Positions 7,187 to 15,096 of a DNA stretch of 19,661 bases are shown in pieces. This DNA is from an uncultured Chloroflexota bacterium (GTDB lineage: Bacteria; Chloroflexota; UBA4733): positions 1 through 19,661 of the forward strand of contig CALBSQ010000027.1 in NCBI GenBank assembly GCA_937967325.1, read 5' to 3'. Position 1 is the stretch's first letter, and every line of letters begins with the position of its first letter. Below the pieces are notes generated by a model. That model did not search any database and was not told the DNA's origin. It worked only from the letters and a program-made list of their open reading frames with translations. Both the position numbers and the translations under genes were made by a program.

Positions 7187-7421
7187 CGGAAGCGCCCGAC
7201 TGGCTGGGGAGGAGCGCAAGATACCCTAACTCCCTCGCTGCTCTTTGCCTGGCCGCCTGGACCGTACCACGCTACAGTATTACCGATTTGATTCGTCTGG
7301 TGAACGATTGGCTACACGGAAGCTACGGCGGTGGTCGAACGATGCCCCCGCCGATGACAGAGCAGCGCCGAGCGTGTCATCATCCAGTCAGCGCGAGCAC
7401 ACCGACGGAGAAAGGGCAAGA
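7187..7421. other. Divergent intergenic region with imperfect inverted repeat
   Basis: This 235-bp space between the ROK and SDR genes must carry both promoters, but no clear -35/-10 pair is visible. The imperfect dyad ATTCGTCTGGTGAACGAT (7291-7308) is the best operator candidate. Similar half-sites (ATTCGT and GGTGAAC) occur with wider spacing at about 8240-8258, ahead of the solute-binding protein gene. The match is short and may be chance. Confidence 0.3.
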
Positions 7422-8171
7422 ATGACTGGACCACGGCTCACCAATAAGACTGCCATTGTTACGGGGGGCGCCGCGGACAGCCGTGGGGCCGGCATGGGAT
7501 GCGCCATCGCCGAGCTCTTCGGCCAGGAAAGCGCGCGCGTGGTCGTCGTGGACATCGCTCCCGGCGGCCAGATCACCGCCGATCGGATCGTCGCGTCGGG
7601 TGGCGAGTCCATCTTCGTGCAGGCCAATCTCACGCGGCGAAGCGAAGTGGTGCGTGTCGTCCAGACAGCGCTCGCACGCTTCGGCCAGATCAACCTCCTG
7701 GTGAACGTTGTCGGCGGCTCCCTGGGCGAGCGCGAGTTCCTCGACGTGAGCGACGACCTGTGGCAAGAAATCGTCGACCTCAATTTGCGGACGACCCACC
7801 TGTGCTGTCAGCTAGTCGTGCCCGAGATGACCAAGACGGGCGGCGGATCGATCGTTCATATTTCCTCGACGAATGGCCTCATGGGGTGTCCAGGGCTTGC
7901 CGTCTACAGCGGCGTCAAGGCCGGCCTGTTGGGATTCAGCCGCGTCATCGCCACCGGTTTCGGTCCCCAGGGCGTTCGCTCCAACGTCATCTGCCCCGGC
8001 ATCATGGGCAGCGGCGAGCCCGATCGCCGGCAGCCACTCGGGCGAACGGCGCGCGCGACGGACATCGCCTACGCCGCTCTCTTTCTGGCTTCCGATGAAG
8101 CGTCCTTCGTCACCGGCCAGGTCCTCGCCGTCGATGGCGGCCATACCACGACCTATCCCGCCGTCTTCTGA
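7422..8171 (+). CDS. SDR family NAD(P)-dependent oxidoreductase
   Basis: Classical short-chain dehydrogenase/reductase of 249 aa, cytoplasmic. The cofactor loop is TGGAADSRGAGMG (14-26), a TGxxxGxG motif widened by four residues. D44 at the end of strand 2 favours NAD(H). The NNAG motif is replaced by NVVG (95-98). The catalytic set is N121, S148/S149 in HISSTNG, and Y162-x3-K166 in YSGVK. PG (192-193) and the C-terminal AVDGG (236-240) are typical. ATG 7422 has GGAGAAAGGG (7408-7417) a few bases upstream; the frame is open to 7245 but without homology. It probably oxidises a polyol, sugar or hydroxy acid under control of the divergent ROK regulator (inference). Confidence 0.92.
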   Translation: MTGPRLTNKTAIVTGGAADSRGAGMGCAIAELFGQESARVVVVDIAPGGQITADRIVASGGESIFVQANLTRRSEVVRVVQTALARFGQINLLVNVVGGSLGEREFLDVSDDLWQEIVDLNLRTTHLCCQLVVPEMTKTGGGSIVHISSTNGLMGCPGLAVYSGVKAGLLGFSRVIATGFGPQGVRSNVICPGIMGSGEPDRRQPLGRTARATDIAYAALFLASDEASFVTGQVLAVDGGHTTTYPAVF

Positions 8172-8204
8172 AAACAGCGACCGGGACGAAGCGACGAGTA
8201 GGTC

Positions 8205-8233
8205 TTGACGAGCAAGGCGACTGGCGATATAGT
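8205..8233 (+). promoter_or_regulatory. Sigma70-like promoter of the six-gene operon
   Basis: TTGACG (8205-8210), 17-base spacer, TATAGT (8228-8233): one mismatch in each hexamer and optimal spacing. Predicted transcription start is near 8240, giving a leader of about 77 bases before ATG 8317. Confidence 0.75.
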
Positions 8234-8316
8234 GCCGTATTCGTTCGGTAGGTGAACAAGATCGACTCGGGTCCGCCGTCTGACACAGCGCACCTAGCGC
8301 AGAAGGGATCCAGTCC

Positions 8317-9906
8317 ATGTGGTCAGCTTCTCGGCAACCTGTCACTCGTCGCCGGATGATCGCCGTAAGCACGACGGTAGCGGTGACGGCCCTGCTGGCG
8401 GCCTGCGGCGGCCAGGCAGCGACAAGCCAATCCGCCGCTTCGTCGTCACCGGTGGCCACCAGCGCGGCGCCAGCCACGTCGAGCGCAGTATCGTCGGCAG
8501 CCGTTTCAACGACGGCCGCCAGCAGCGCCAGCGCCTCGGCGGCGCCAACCGCGGCCGCCTCGACCACGACCGCGAGTGCAACGGCCGCGACCTCGGCAAC
8601 GAGCGCGAGCGCAGCGGCCATCTCCAGTACGTCGGCGTCCACCTCCTCCACAGCCTCAGTTGCCGCGTCGACCTCTGCACGCGCCGCCGGAGCACAGGAG
8701 ATTACCTGGTCCTGTTACAACCTGGGAACAAGCCGTATAGACGCGCTCAACAAGACGTTCCAAGCGGCACAACAGGCCACCGGGGTTAAGGTCAATGTCG
8801 TCTGGGCAGGAGGTTCGGACTATTGGGACAAGGCGCAGGCGGCATTCGCTGGTGGAGTTGCCTCCGCGGACATTATCGTCAATCAGGACAACTGGGTCAT
8901 TGCCGGCGGCCTCAGCGGCATGTTTGTCGACGTCTCCGACTACATGCGGGCAAACAAGATGGATCCGAGCCAGTTTTACAAGAGCGGCCTTGAGGAATGG
9001 TCCTGGAAGGGTAAGCAATGGGCCTTGCCATTTCAAGAAGAGGGCGAAGTGGTGTTCTACAACAAGTCCATCTTCGACAGAAAGGGTGTGGCTTACCCGA
9101 AGAAGGACTGGACGTACGATGACCTGCTGGCAACCGCTCAAAAGCTGAATGACCCGACAAACAAGTCCTTCGGTATAGATATCGGCGACGGTCGCTCCGT
9201 GCCGGAGGGCATGTCGTCGTACATGTTGGCATGGGGAGGCCAGATCCTGAACCAAGCCAAGGATCAGGCACTCTATGGCAGCGACCCCAAATCCATCGCC
9301 GGCGCCCAATTCGATGTCGAGTTCGTGGTGAAGTGGCAGCTTGGTCCGACTGCCGCGGCGCTCCAGACGCTTCCGAAGGGCAAGACTCCCTTCGACGTCT
9401 CGATGGTCGCCTTGGAGATCAACGATTTCTACCGCCGGGCTGACATCGTTGCGACCATCGGAGCCGCGAATGTGGGCTACGCGCCGATGCCGAAGGGGCC
9501 TTCCGGCGTGCAGTCGGCAGAGGTGGCCGGGAACGCCTGGTCGATCATGTCCCTATCGAAGGTCAAGGACAGCGCCTGGTCGGCGCTGGCCTGGACGCTG
9601 GGCAAGGAAGGCCTCCTCTCCACACCGCAGCTTCAGGCGCTCGGTTGGCCGTCGATCATCTGGGCGGCCGAATCTCCGCAGTGGATGGAGCAGTTCAAAG
9701 GCAGCACCATCAAGGATGTTTCGGATGTCTGGGCATCGGCGGGTCACAGTATCTTGCCCCTACCCGAGGGTGACAAGGCCTGGAAAGTGATGCAGCAGCC
9801 CCTTACCGATGCCTTCAGCAACAAGATCAGTGTTGCCGACGCGATGCAGCAATCGGCGGCTAGTCTCAACAACCTCTTTGCGCAGCGTCCCGCAGCCTGG
9901 AAGTAA
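8317..9906 (+). CDS. ABC-type carbohydrate-binding lipoprotein (extracellular solute-binding protein family 1)
   Basis: The 529-aa product has a basic N-terminus (RRR 11-13), a hydrophobic signal and the lipobox LLAAC with C30 as the lipidated residue. Residues 31-125 are an almost pure Ala/Ser/Thr linker. The binding domain (about 128-529) starts EITWSCYN, and contains YNKSIFDRKGV (near 248) and DWTYDDLLATAQKL, both typical of family 1 sugar-binding proteins. It should capture a ligand outside the cell and deliver it to an ABC permease. No permease or ATPase gene occurs in the window, so it is an orphan here. ATG 8317 has AGAAGGGA (8301-8308) at 8 bases and the promoter at 8205. It is the first gene of the operon. 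Family 1 suggests a mono- or oligosaccharide; the ligand is not determinable. Confidence 0.93.
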   Translation: MWSASRQPVTRRRMIAVSTTVAVTALLAACGGQAATSQSAASSSPVATSAAPATSSAVSSAAVSTTAASSASASAAPTAAASTTTASATAATSATSASAAAISSTSASTSSTASVAASTSARAAGAQEITWSCYNLGTSRIDALNKTFQAAQQATGVKVNVVWAGGSDYWDKAQAAFAGGVASADIIVNQDNWVIAGGLSGMFVDVSDYMRANKMDPSQFYKSGLEEWSWKGKQWALPFQEEGEVVFYNKSIFDRKGVAYPKKDWTYDDLLATAQKLNDPTNKSFGIDIGDGRSVPEGMSSYMLAWGGQILNQAKDQALYGSDPKSIAGAQFDVEFVVKWQLGPTAAALQTLPKGKTPFDVSMVALEINDFYRRADIVATIGAANVGYAPMPKGPSGVQSAEVAGNAWSIMSLSKVKDSAWSALAWTLGKEGLLSTPQLQALGWPSIIWAAESPQWMEQFKGSTIKDVSDVWASAGHSILPLPEGDKAWKVMQQPLTDAFSNKISVADAMQQSAASLNNLFAQRPAAWK

Positions 9907-9999
9907 GGGACCCGCCGTTATCAGGTGACGTCCTCCCTAAGGCGCCGGGTACCCTGCTGTGGGACTGTCAACCACTCTGAATCGGAAGTGAAGGAAGCA

Positions 10000-11172
10000 G
10001 TGGAAGAGATTCGCATGGCGGTAGTGGGGCTGGGCAACAGAGGCGTGTTCTCCTGGCTGAGCATGCTGCAACAGATTCCGGGGTACCGCGTCACCGCCGT
10101 CTGCGATCCGATCGTCGCGCTGCACGACCGCGCCGTGTCTCGCCTGCAGCGGCCGGCTGAGGTCAGAGTGTATCGCGACTACGGGGACGTCCTGGCCGAC
10201 CCGAACGTCGATGCCGTCGCCCTGACCGTCCGCTGCCGGGAGCAGGGCGCCCTGGCGGCGCAGGCATTGGAGGCGGGCAAGCACGTCAATGCCGAAGTGC
10301 CGGCTGCGCACACCATGGAAGACTGCTGGCGGATCGTCACCGCCGTCGAGCGCAGCGGCCGGGTGTATCAGCTCGCGGAGCAGACGCGTTACTGGGGTTT
10401 TGTGGACGCATGGCACGCGCTGGTTGCCGCCGGGACGCTGGGGCAGATTACCTTCTGCGAAGGGCAGTACTTCCACTACAGCCCGACCCAACACTTTCGC
10501 GACCCGTCCACCCTTCGCTTTCTCTCCCCGCACGAAGTCGCGGCCCATCCGCGGGCGGCGCCGACCTGGCTGAGCAGCATGCCGCCGATCCACTACCTAC
10601 CCCACGAGCTCAGCCCGATGCTCAAGGTGCTCGACGACCGGGTGGTCGAGGTCGTGGCCATGAGCACGCCATCACCGAGCCGCGCCCACCCCGAGATTGC
10701 CCAGCCGGACGTGCAGGTCGCCCTGATGAAGACCGCCAAGGGGGCAATCCTGCGCATGGGCGCGAGCTTCGCCCAGCCGCATCCGCATCAGAACTATCAC
10801 TGGTACCAGGTAACGGGCACCAAGGGTCGGGTCGAGTGGAAACGGTCCGCGCGCGACCTGCCGAAGCTGTGGCTCGCCGATGCCCAGATGCACGACCTGG
10901 CCGATGTGGACTGGCGGTACGAGCGCACCGACGCGCCGCCGGAGGCGCGCGGTACCGGCCACGGCGATGCCGACTATTACGTCCATACCGCCTTTCGCGA
11001 TGCTGTGCTCGGCGTCCGTCCGCTGGAGTTCGACGTCTACCAAGCCATGGACACGGCCGCGCCGGCCATTCTCGCCGCCGAGTCGATCGCTCGCGGCAGC
11101 GGGCTGCTGATCGTGCCGGACTTTCGGCCGGGATCGGGCCGCCCGCTTGGGCAAGCGCCAGCGGTAGCGTAG
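10000..11172 (+). CDS. Gfo/Idh/MocA family oxidoreductase with EVP in place of EKP
   Basis: NAD(P)-dependent dehydrogenase family, about 390 aa, cytoplasmic. The Rossmann motif is AVVGLGNRG (7-15). GKHVNAEVP (93-101) occupies the position of the usual GKHVxxEKP, so the conserved lysine is replaced by valine. The C-terminal domain includes VTGTKGRVEW and a GDADYYVHTAFRDAVLG helix, normal for the family. The start is uncertain: GTG 10000 follows AAGGA (9991-9995), while ATG 10015 follows GGAAGAG; GTG 9925 would add a non-homologous 25 residues. It lies 93 bp after the lipoprotein gene and 27 bp before the Kelch gene. The EVP variant may be a subfamily with altered or no hydride-transfer chemistry. 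Substrate unknown. Confidence 0.87.
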   Translation: MEEIRMAVVGLGNRGVFSWLSMLQQIPGYRVTAVCDPIVALHDRAVSRLQRPAEVRVYRDYGDVLADPNVDAVALTVRCREQGALAAQALEAGKHVNAEVPAAHTMEDCWRIVTAVERSGRVYQLAEQTRYWGFVDAWHALVAAGTLGQITFCEGQYFHYSPTQHFRDPSTLRFLSPHEVAAHPRAAPTWLSSMPPIHYLPHELSPMLKVLDDRVVEVVAMSTPSPSRAHPEIAQPDVQVALMKTAKGAILRMGASFAQPHPHQNYHWYQVTGTKGRVEWKRSARDLPKLWLADAQMHDLADVDWRYERTDAPPEARGTGHGDADYYVHTAFRDAVLGVRPLEFDVYQAMDTAAPAILAAESIARGSGLLIVPDFRPGSGRPLGQAPAVA

Positions 11173-11199
11173 CAATCGCCACGGAGGAGGATCGGCGCC

Positions 11200-12147
11200 G
11201 TGCAGACCGTCAACTATTCCTGGATACCCATCACCGGCGACGCCGCTTTCGCGGCGCGCGACGGCGCCGGGGCGCTGGTCTTCAATGACCGTATGTGGCT
11301 GCTCGGCGGTTGGAATCCCCAAGACCGAATCCACTTCCCGAAGGTGTGCAACAGCGAAGTGTGGTCCTCCGACGATGGACTAGTCTGGCGAATGGAGAGC
11401 CCCCAGGCCCCGTGGGAAGGCCGCCACACCGCCGGTTACGCGGTCCACCGGGACCGGATGTGGGTGGTCGGCGGCGACGCGAATCAGCGCCACTACCAGA
11501 ACGATGTCTGGAGCAGTAGCGATGGCAGGCAATGGGATCTGGTGTGCGACGCCGTTCCCTGGGGCGATCGTGTGCTCCACTACACCGTTGCCCACGACGA
11601 CCGCATCTGGGTGATCGGTGGCCAGACCCTCCCGCAATTCGGTGGCGGCCCGGAGCGCTTCTACAACGACGTCTGGAGCTCGCCCGATGGCGTCACCTGG
11701 ACACCAGTGATCGAGCACGCGCCCTGGCCGCCGCGCGGCATGATCGGTGGAAGCGCCGTCTTCCAAGGACGAATGTGGCTCCTCGGCGGCGGCAGGTACG
11801 ACACGCCGACGACGCCGGAGCGCACGTTCTACAATGACGTCTGGAGCTCCGCGGATGGCGTTCGTTGGGAGTGTCACATCGAGCACGCTGCCTGGAGAGC
11901 GCGGCAGTACCACGACGTGGCCGTCTTCGACGGCCGGCTCTGGGTGCTGGAAGGCTACCAGCGGACGGGGAACAGCAACGACGTGTATTGCTCCTCCGAT
12001 GGCTCAAGCTGGGGAGAGGTGGCGGACACCCCTTGGGCGCCCCGCCATGCCGCCAGCGTGTTCGTCTATCGAGATGCGCTCTGGATGGTCGCGGGGAATA
12101 ACATGACGCCGGACGTTTGGAAGCTGATCCCGATGGGGATCGGATGA
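11200..12147 (+). CDS. Six-bladed Kelch-type beta-propeller protein
   Basis: The 315-aa product is built entirely of six repeats. Each has a strand of the RMWLLGG type (31-37, 86-92, 135-141, 191-197, 246-252, 293-299) followed by NDVWSSxDGxxW (about 53, 102, 157, 213, 261; the last, DVWKLIPMG at 305, closes the ring). There is no signal peptide or membrane segment, so it is probably cytoplasmic. GTG 11200 is preceded by GGAGGAGG (11183-11190) at 9 bases. Kelch propellers can be enzymes, for example the sialic acid mutarotase NanM or galactose oxidase, or binding platforms. In a sugar-type operon a mutarotase/epimerase role is attractive but is only inference. Confidence 0.88.
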   Translation: MQTVNYSWIPITGDAAFAARDGAGALVFNDRMWLLGGWNPQDRIHFPKVCNSEVWSSDDGLVWRMESPQAPWEGRHTAGYAVHRDRMWVVGGDANQRHYQNDVWSSSDGRQWDLVCDAVPWGDRVLHYTVAHDDRIWVIGGQTLPQFGGGPERFYNDVWSSPDGVTWTPVIEHAPWPPRGMIGGSAVFQGRMWLLGGGRYDTPTTPERTFYNDVWSSADGVRWECHIEHAAWRARQYHDVAVFDGRLWVLEGYQRTGNSNDVYCSSDGSSWGEVADTPWAPRHAASVFVYRDALWMVAGNNMTPDVWKLIPMGIG

Positions 12148-12178
12148 TAGCCGCGCATTACCAGATGGAGCTGATCGT

Positions 12179-13957
12179 ATGACCTCACCAATTGCTACCG
12201 CCTATCTCGTCGACGATACCTTGCGCGCCGCGGCCAACGCGCGGGGCAGCAACTACTGGGACGCCTACCTCGCGGAGATCTCCGAGCAGCTGGGGCTCTG
12301 CGCCGAGCCGATCAGCCTGCCGGCGCTGGCCGATCCAAGCGCCCTCGCCAGGTACTCGGCGCTGCTAATCGGGGATATCCCAGGCGACCGCCTGACCAGC
12401 CAGATTCGGGAGACCGTCGGCCAGTGGGTGCGCGACGGCGGCACGCTCCTCGGACTCGGCACCGACGGATGGGATGAGCTTTTTGGCAATCGGTTCCAGA
12501 CCTTGCTGCCGCAGCTCGACGGCCCGTTCAGCCTGGCCGCGCGCTTCAGGCTGCGGCCCCATCCCCTCACTGCCGACGTCCACTCGCCGCTTCAGCCAAA
12601 CCAGCCCTTGCTCGCCTTCGCACCGGTGCGGGCGGTGTCGCCGGAATCATCCACGGAAATTGGCAGCGTTGTGGATATGCAAGAAGGTGGAGCGGTTATC
12701 ACGGCGCGATCGGTCGGCCGGGGGCTCGCCTGGTACGCCGGTTTCAGCGTGGCCCAGACGCTCTGGGTGCTGCACAAGGGTCGCCCGCTCACCGTCGATC
12801 GCGATGGCGACGGTTACCTGCGCAGCAGCGACATGGTCGTCATTGGCGAGAACTCGATCCTGGTCCAGTATGCCGATGAGCTGCTCTGGCTGATGCAGAA
12901 CGCGCTCGGTCGCCGCCGCCAGCCGCTCATCCACCAGGTCCCACCGCTGCAAGGCGAGGTGGCCGACTTCCTCTGTTTCTGGGGCGGCGACGACGAGGCC
13001 GCGACGAACGGCCTCCAGCTGGTCGCGTCGAACCTGATGCGCGAGCACGACCTCCCCTATCACATCAACGTGATGGCCAGGGATGGAGCCTTTGGGCTGT
13101 CGCCCGAGGCCGCCCGCGCCATCCTGGCCAATGGCCACGAGCTCTCGCTGCACTACAACTTCCGCGACGGTTTCCAGCATCCTTACGCCTTCACTCGCGA
13201 CGACGTGCTGGCCCAGGCAGCGGCGTTTCGCCGCACCTACGGCATCGAGCCGGTCTGCACCGTCAACCACTGCACCCACTGGTCCGGCTGGTACGAGCCG
13301 GCGGAGTGGTATCTCGAAGCCGGCAGCCGCGCCGATAATGGCTTCGTCCACCACAAATCGCCGCCCGGCAATCCAGTCAATCGACTGGGCTTCTCCTTCG
13401 GCACGGCCTATCCGCACTATTTCTATCGTGACTACCGAGGAGGCAATGGTCGGATCGACTTTCTGGAGGAGCCCATCACCGGCTACGAGGTCGGCTACAC
13501 CCGCGAAGGTACCGATTTCCCGCGCCTCCACCAGATGCTCGACCACGCGGCGCGCTACCACCTCACCTTGAACATGTTCTACCATCCGGTCTACGTCGCC
13601 GAATATCCGACCTGCCAGCAGGCCATCGGCGAATTGCGGCGCTACCTCGACGAGCGCGGGCTCACCGTCGTCCATCTGGGCAACGACGCGCTCTGGCGCT
13701 GGTGGGATGCGCGCCACCGCAGCCGCGTCACGGACGTCCAGGAGGAGGGCACGGAGATCCACTTCCTAGCCGACTGCCGGGCGCCCTCGGGTATGGTGGT
13801 CAAGCTGCCTCTCGGGGCGGACACGGTAGCTGCGGCGACGGTCGGCGGTTTGGCCGGCAAGTTCGTCCTACGCCAAGAGTTCGGCCAGAACTGGGCCTTC
13901 CTGGTCGTTCCGCTGGGAACCCATCGCGTATCCGTGCGGGCGCAGCCAGCCGCCTGA
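12179..13957 (+). CDS. GATase-like plus NodB/polysaccharide-deacetylase-like fusion protein
   Basis: The 592-aa product has no signal peptide. Residues about 5-245 look like a class I glutamine-amidotransferase/ThuA-like fold: ALLIGDIPGD, then VGQWVRDGGTLLGLG (80-94), then RSVGRGLAWYAGFS (177-190). No nucleophile-elbow Cys is evident, so this half is probably non-catalytic. Residues about 258-510 resemble a NodB-type deacetylase: FLCFWGGDDEA with D271/D272 in the first metal motif, and NGHELSLHYNF with H320 and H325 in the second. The last 80 residues look like a beta-sandwich tail. ATG 12179 has GGAG (12167-12170) at 8 bases. The neighbours are the Kelch gene (31 bp upstream) and the transglutaminase-like gene (12 bp downstream). 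De-N-acylation of a carbohydrate or related amide is possible; the assignment rests on motifs only. Confidence 0.7.
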   Translation: MTSPIATAYLVDDTLRAAANARGSNYWDAYLAEISEQLGLCAEPISLPALADPSALARYSALLIGDIPGDRLTSQIRETVGQWVRDGGTLLGLGTDGWDELFGNRFQTLLPQLDGPFSLAARFRLRPHPLTADVHSPLQPNQPLLAFAPVRAVSPESSTEIGSVVDMQEGGAVITARSVGRGLAWYAGFSVAQTLWVLHKGRPLTVDRDGDGYLRSSDMVVIGENSILVQYADELLWLMQNALGRRRQPLIHQVPPLQGEVADFLCFWGGDDEAATNGLQLVASNLMREHDLPYHINVMARDGAFGLSPEAARAILANGHELSLHYNFRDGFQHPYAFTRDDVLAQAAAFRRTYGIEPVCTVNHCTHWSGWYEPAEWYLEAGSRADNGFVHHKSPPGNPVNRLGFSFGTAYPHYFYRDYRGGNGRIDFLEEPITGYEVGYTREGTDFPRLHQMLDHAARYHLTLNMFYHPVYVAEYPTCQQAIGELRRYLDERGLTVVHLGNDALWRWWDARHRSRVTDVQEEGTEIHFLADCRAPSGMVVKLPLGADTVAAATVGGLAGKFVLRQEFGQNWAFLVVPLGTHRVSVRAQPAA

Positions 13958-13969
13958 AAGGGTGCGTCG

Positions 13970-15082
13970 ATGAGCAAACTGTCTCCCGAGTTGCGCGTCG
14001 TCGAATACCAGAACGAGTGGATTGTACGCTCCCACTTTTCCTTTGCCTACGAGCGCGGGGATGAGCCGCGGCTGGCGCAGCTCGCGGAGCGCTACCGGCT
14101 GCACGACGTTGTCGCGGCCGGCCAAACGGAATGGGATCAACTCCTCCTATTGCGCGACTGGGTCCACGGACGCTGGCGCCACGGCTGGTCTTCTGCGCCG
14201 CTGGACAACGCGCTGGAGATACTGGCGCGGGCCGAGCAAGGGCACGACTTCGACTGTGAGCACTACGCCGCCACCCTGCTCCAGTGTGCGCTCGCCCTTG
14301 GCTTCCAGGCGCGCCGCCTCGATATAGGGAAGGCGGACACGGCCTGGATCGCGCCGGACGAGGAGAATGTCGGCCACTCGGTGACCGAGGTCTGGTCGCA
14401 GGACTGGCACAAGTGGGTCGTCCTGGACGCCGACCTGAACCTGTACTACGAGCACCAGGGGACACCGCTCCACGGACTGGAGATCCACCGGCTTTGGAAG
14501 AGCGGGCGCTGGCGCGAGGTTCGACTGGTCCGTGGAACCGTTCCTTTCCGCGTCACCAACAGCGCCGAATCTGGCTACGGCAGGCGCTTCAGCCCACAGT
14601 GGATCGCCGACATCTTCGCCGACTTCACGCGCCGCAACGCGACCGACTACTACAGCCTGCTCTGCTGGCAGATGCGCAACGATTTCTTCTCCTCGATCGA
14701 GGCCGCTCCCAACCTGCGCTGGTTCGATGACACGGAATTCCCGCAGCTCGTCCACTGGAACCTGCCAATCCCGGCCGATCGCTGGACCTGCGAGGAGCGC
14801 GACGCCTACTGGACGCTCAACCAGGCTCAAATCCACCTGCGGCTGGTCGCCGACGACCTCACCGCGCCTGAGGTGAGGGTCGAGCTCGAGCACAGCATGC
14901 CCAATCTGGATCAGCTCCTGATGAAGCTCGGCGAGGACAGCCCCTGGCAGCGATACGAGGAGCCCTTCAACTGGCGGATTCAAGCAGGCAAGAACGTGGT
15001 CGAGGCCAAGCCGCTGAGCCGATTCGGACGGGAAGGCTACACCAGCCGGATCGTACTCCGCTACCTTGATCCCCGCGTTTGA
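13970..15082 (+). CDS. Transglutaminase-like superfamily protein (Cys-His-Asp)
   Basis: The 370-aa product has the papain-fold transglutaminase core. C96 lies in DFDCEHYAATLLQ, H136 in NVGHSVTEVWS and D153 in KWVVLDADLN, in the order and spacing of the catalytic triad. Residues 175-370 are a C-terminal region of unknown type ending in a beta-rich segment. There is no signal peptide. Family members are peptidases, amidases, peptide N-glycanases or transglutaminases; here amide cleavage inside the cell is the likely chemistry (inference). ATG 13970 has AAAGGG (13957-13962) at good spacing, and only 12 bp separate it from the preceding gene. Its co-occurrence with a deacetylase-like protein and an amidohydrolase points to an amide-containing substrate. 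Confidence 0.8.
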   Translation: MSKLSPELRVVEYQNEWIVRSHFSFAYERGDEPRLAQLAERYRLHDVVAAGQTEWDQLLLLRDWVHGRWRHGWSSAPLDNALEILARAEQGHDFDCEHYAATLLQCALALGFQARRLDIGKADTAWIAPDEENVGHSVTEVWSQDWHKWVVLDADLNLYYEHQGTPLHGLEIHRLWKSGRWREVRLVRGTVPFRVTNSAESGYGRRFSPQWIADIFADFTRRNATDYYSLLCWQMRNDFFSSIEAAPNLRWFDDTEFPQLVHWNLPIPADRWTCEERDAYWTLNQAQIHLRLVADDLTAPEVRVELEHSMPNLDQLLMKLGEDSPWQRYEEPFNWRIQAGKNVVEAKPLSRFGREGYTSRIVLRYLDPRV

Positions 15083-15096
15083 GGAGGTTGCACGCC

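Noticed and set aside
8430..8690. Possible tandem repeat or CRISPR-like array
   Set aside because: The apparent repetition is codon-level low complexity (GCC/AGC/ACG) of the Ala/Ser/Thr linker, without fixed repeat units or spacers.
8342..8695. Arg/Trp-rich minus-strand frames over the lipoprotein linker
   Set aside because: These are translations of the low-complexity Ala/Ser/Thr linker in other frames.
9907..9999. Terminator or attenuator between the lipoprotein and the second Gfo/Idh/MocA gene
   Set aside because: Only short palindromes (GACGTC, GGGTACCC) are present; no stable stem with a T-run was found.
12647..13762. 371-codon open frame on the minus strand opposite the GATase/NodB-like gene
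   Set aside because: Long antisense frames are expected in high-GC DNA; the composition is Arg/Val/Ala-rich with no recognisable domain, and the plus-strand gene has motifs and a ribosome site.
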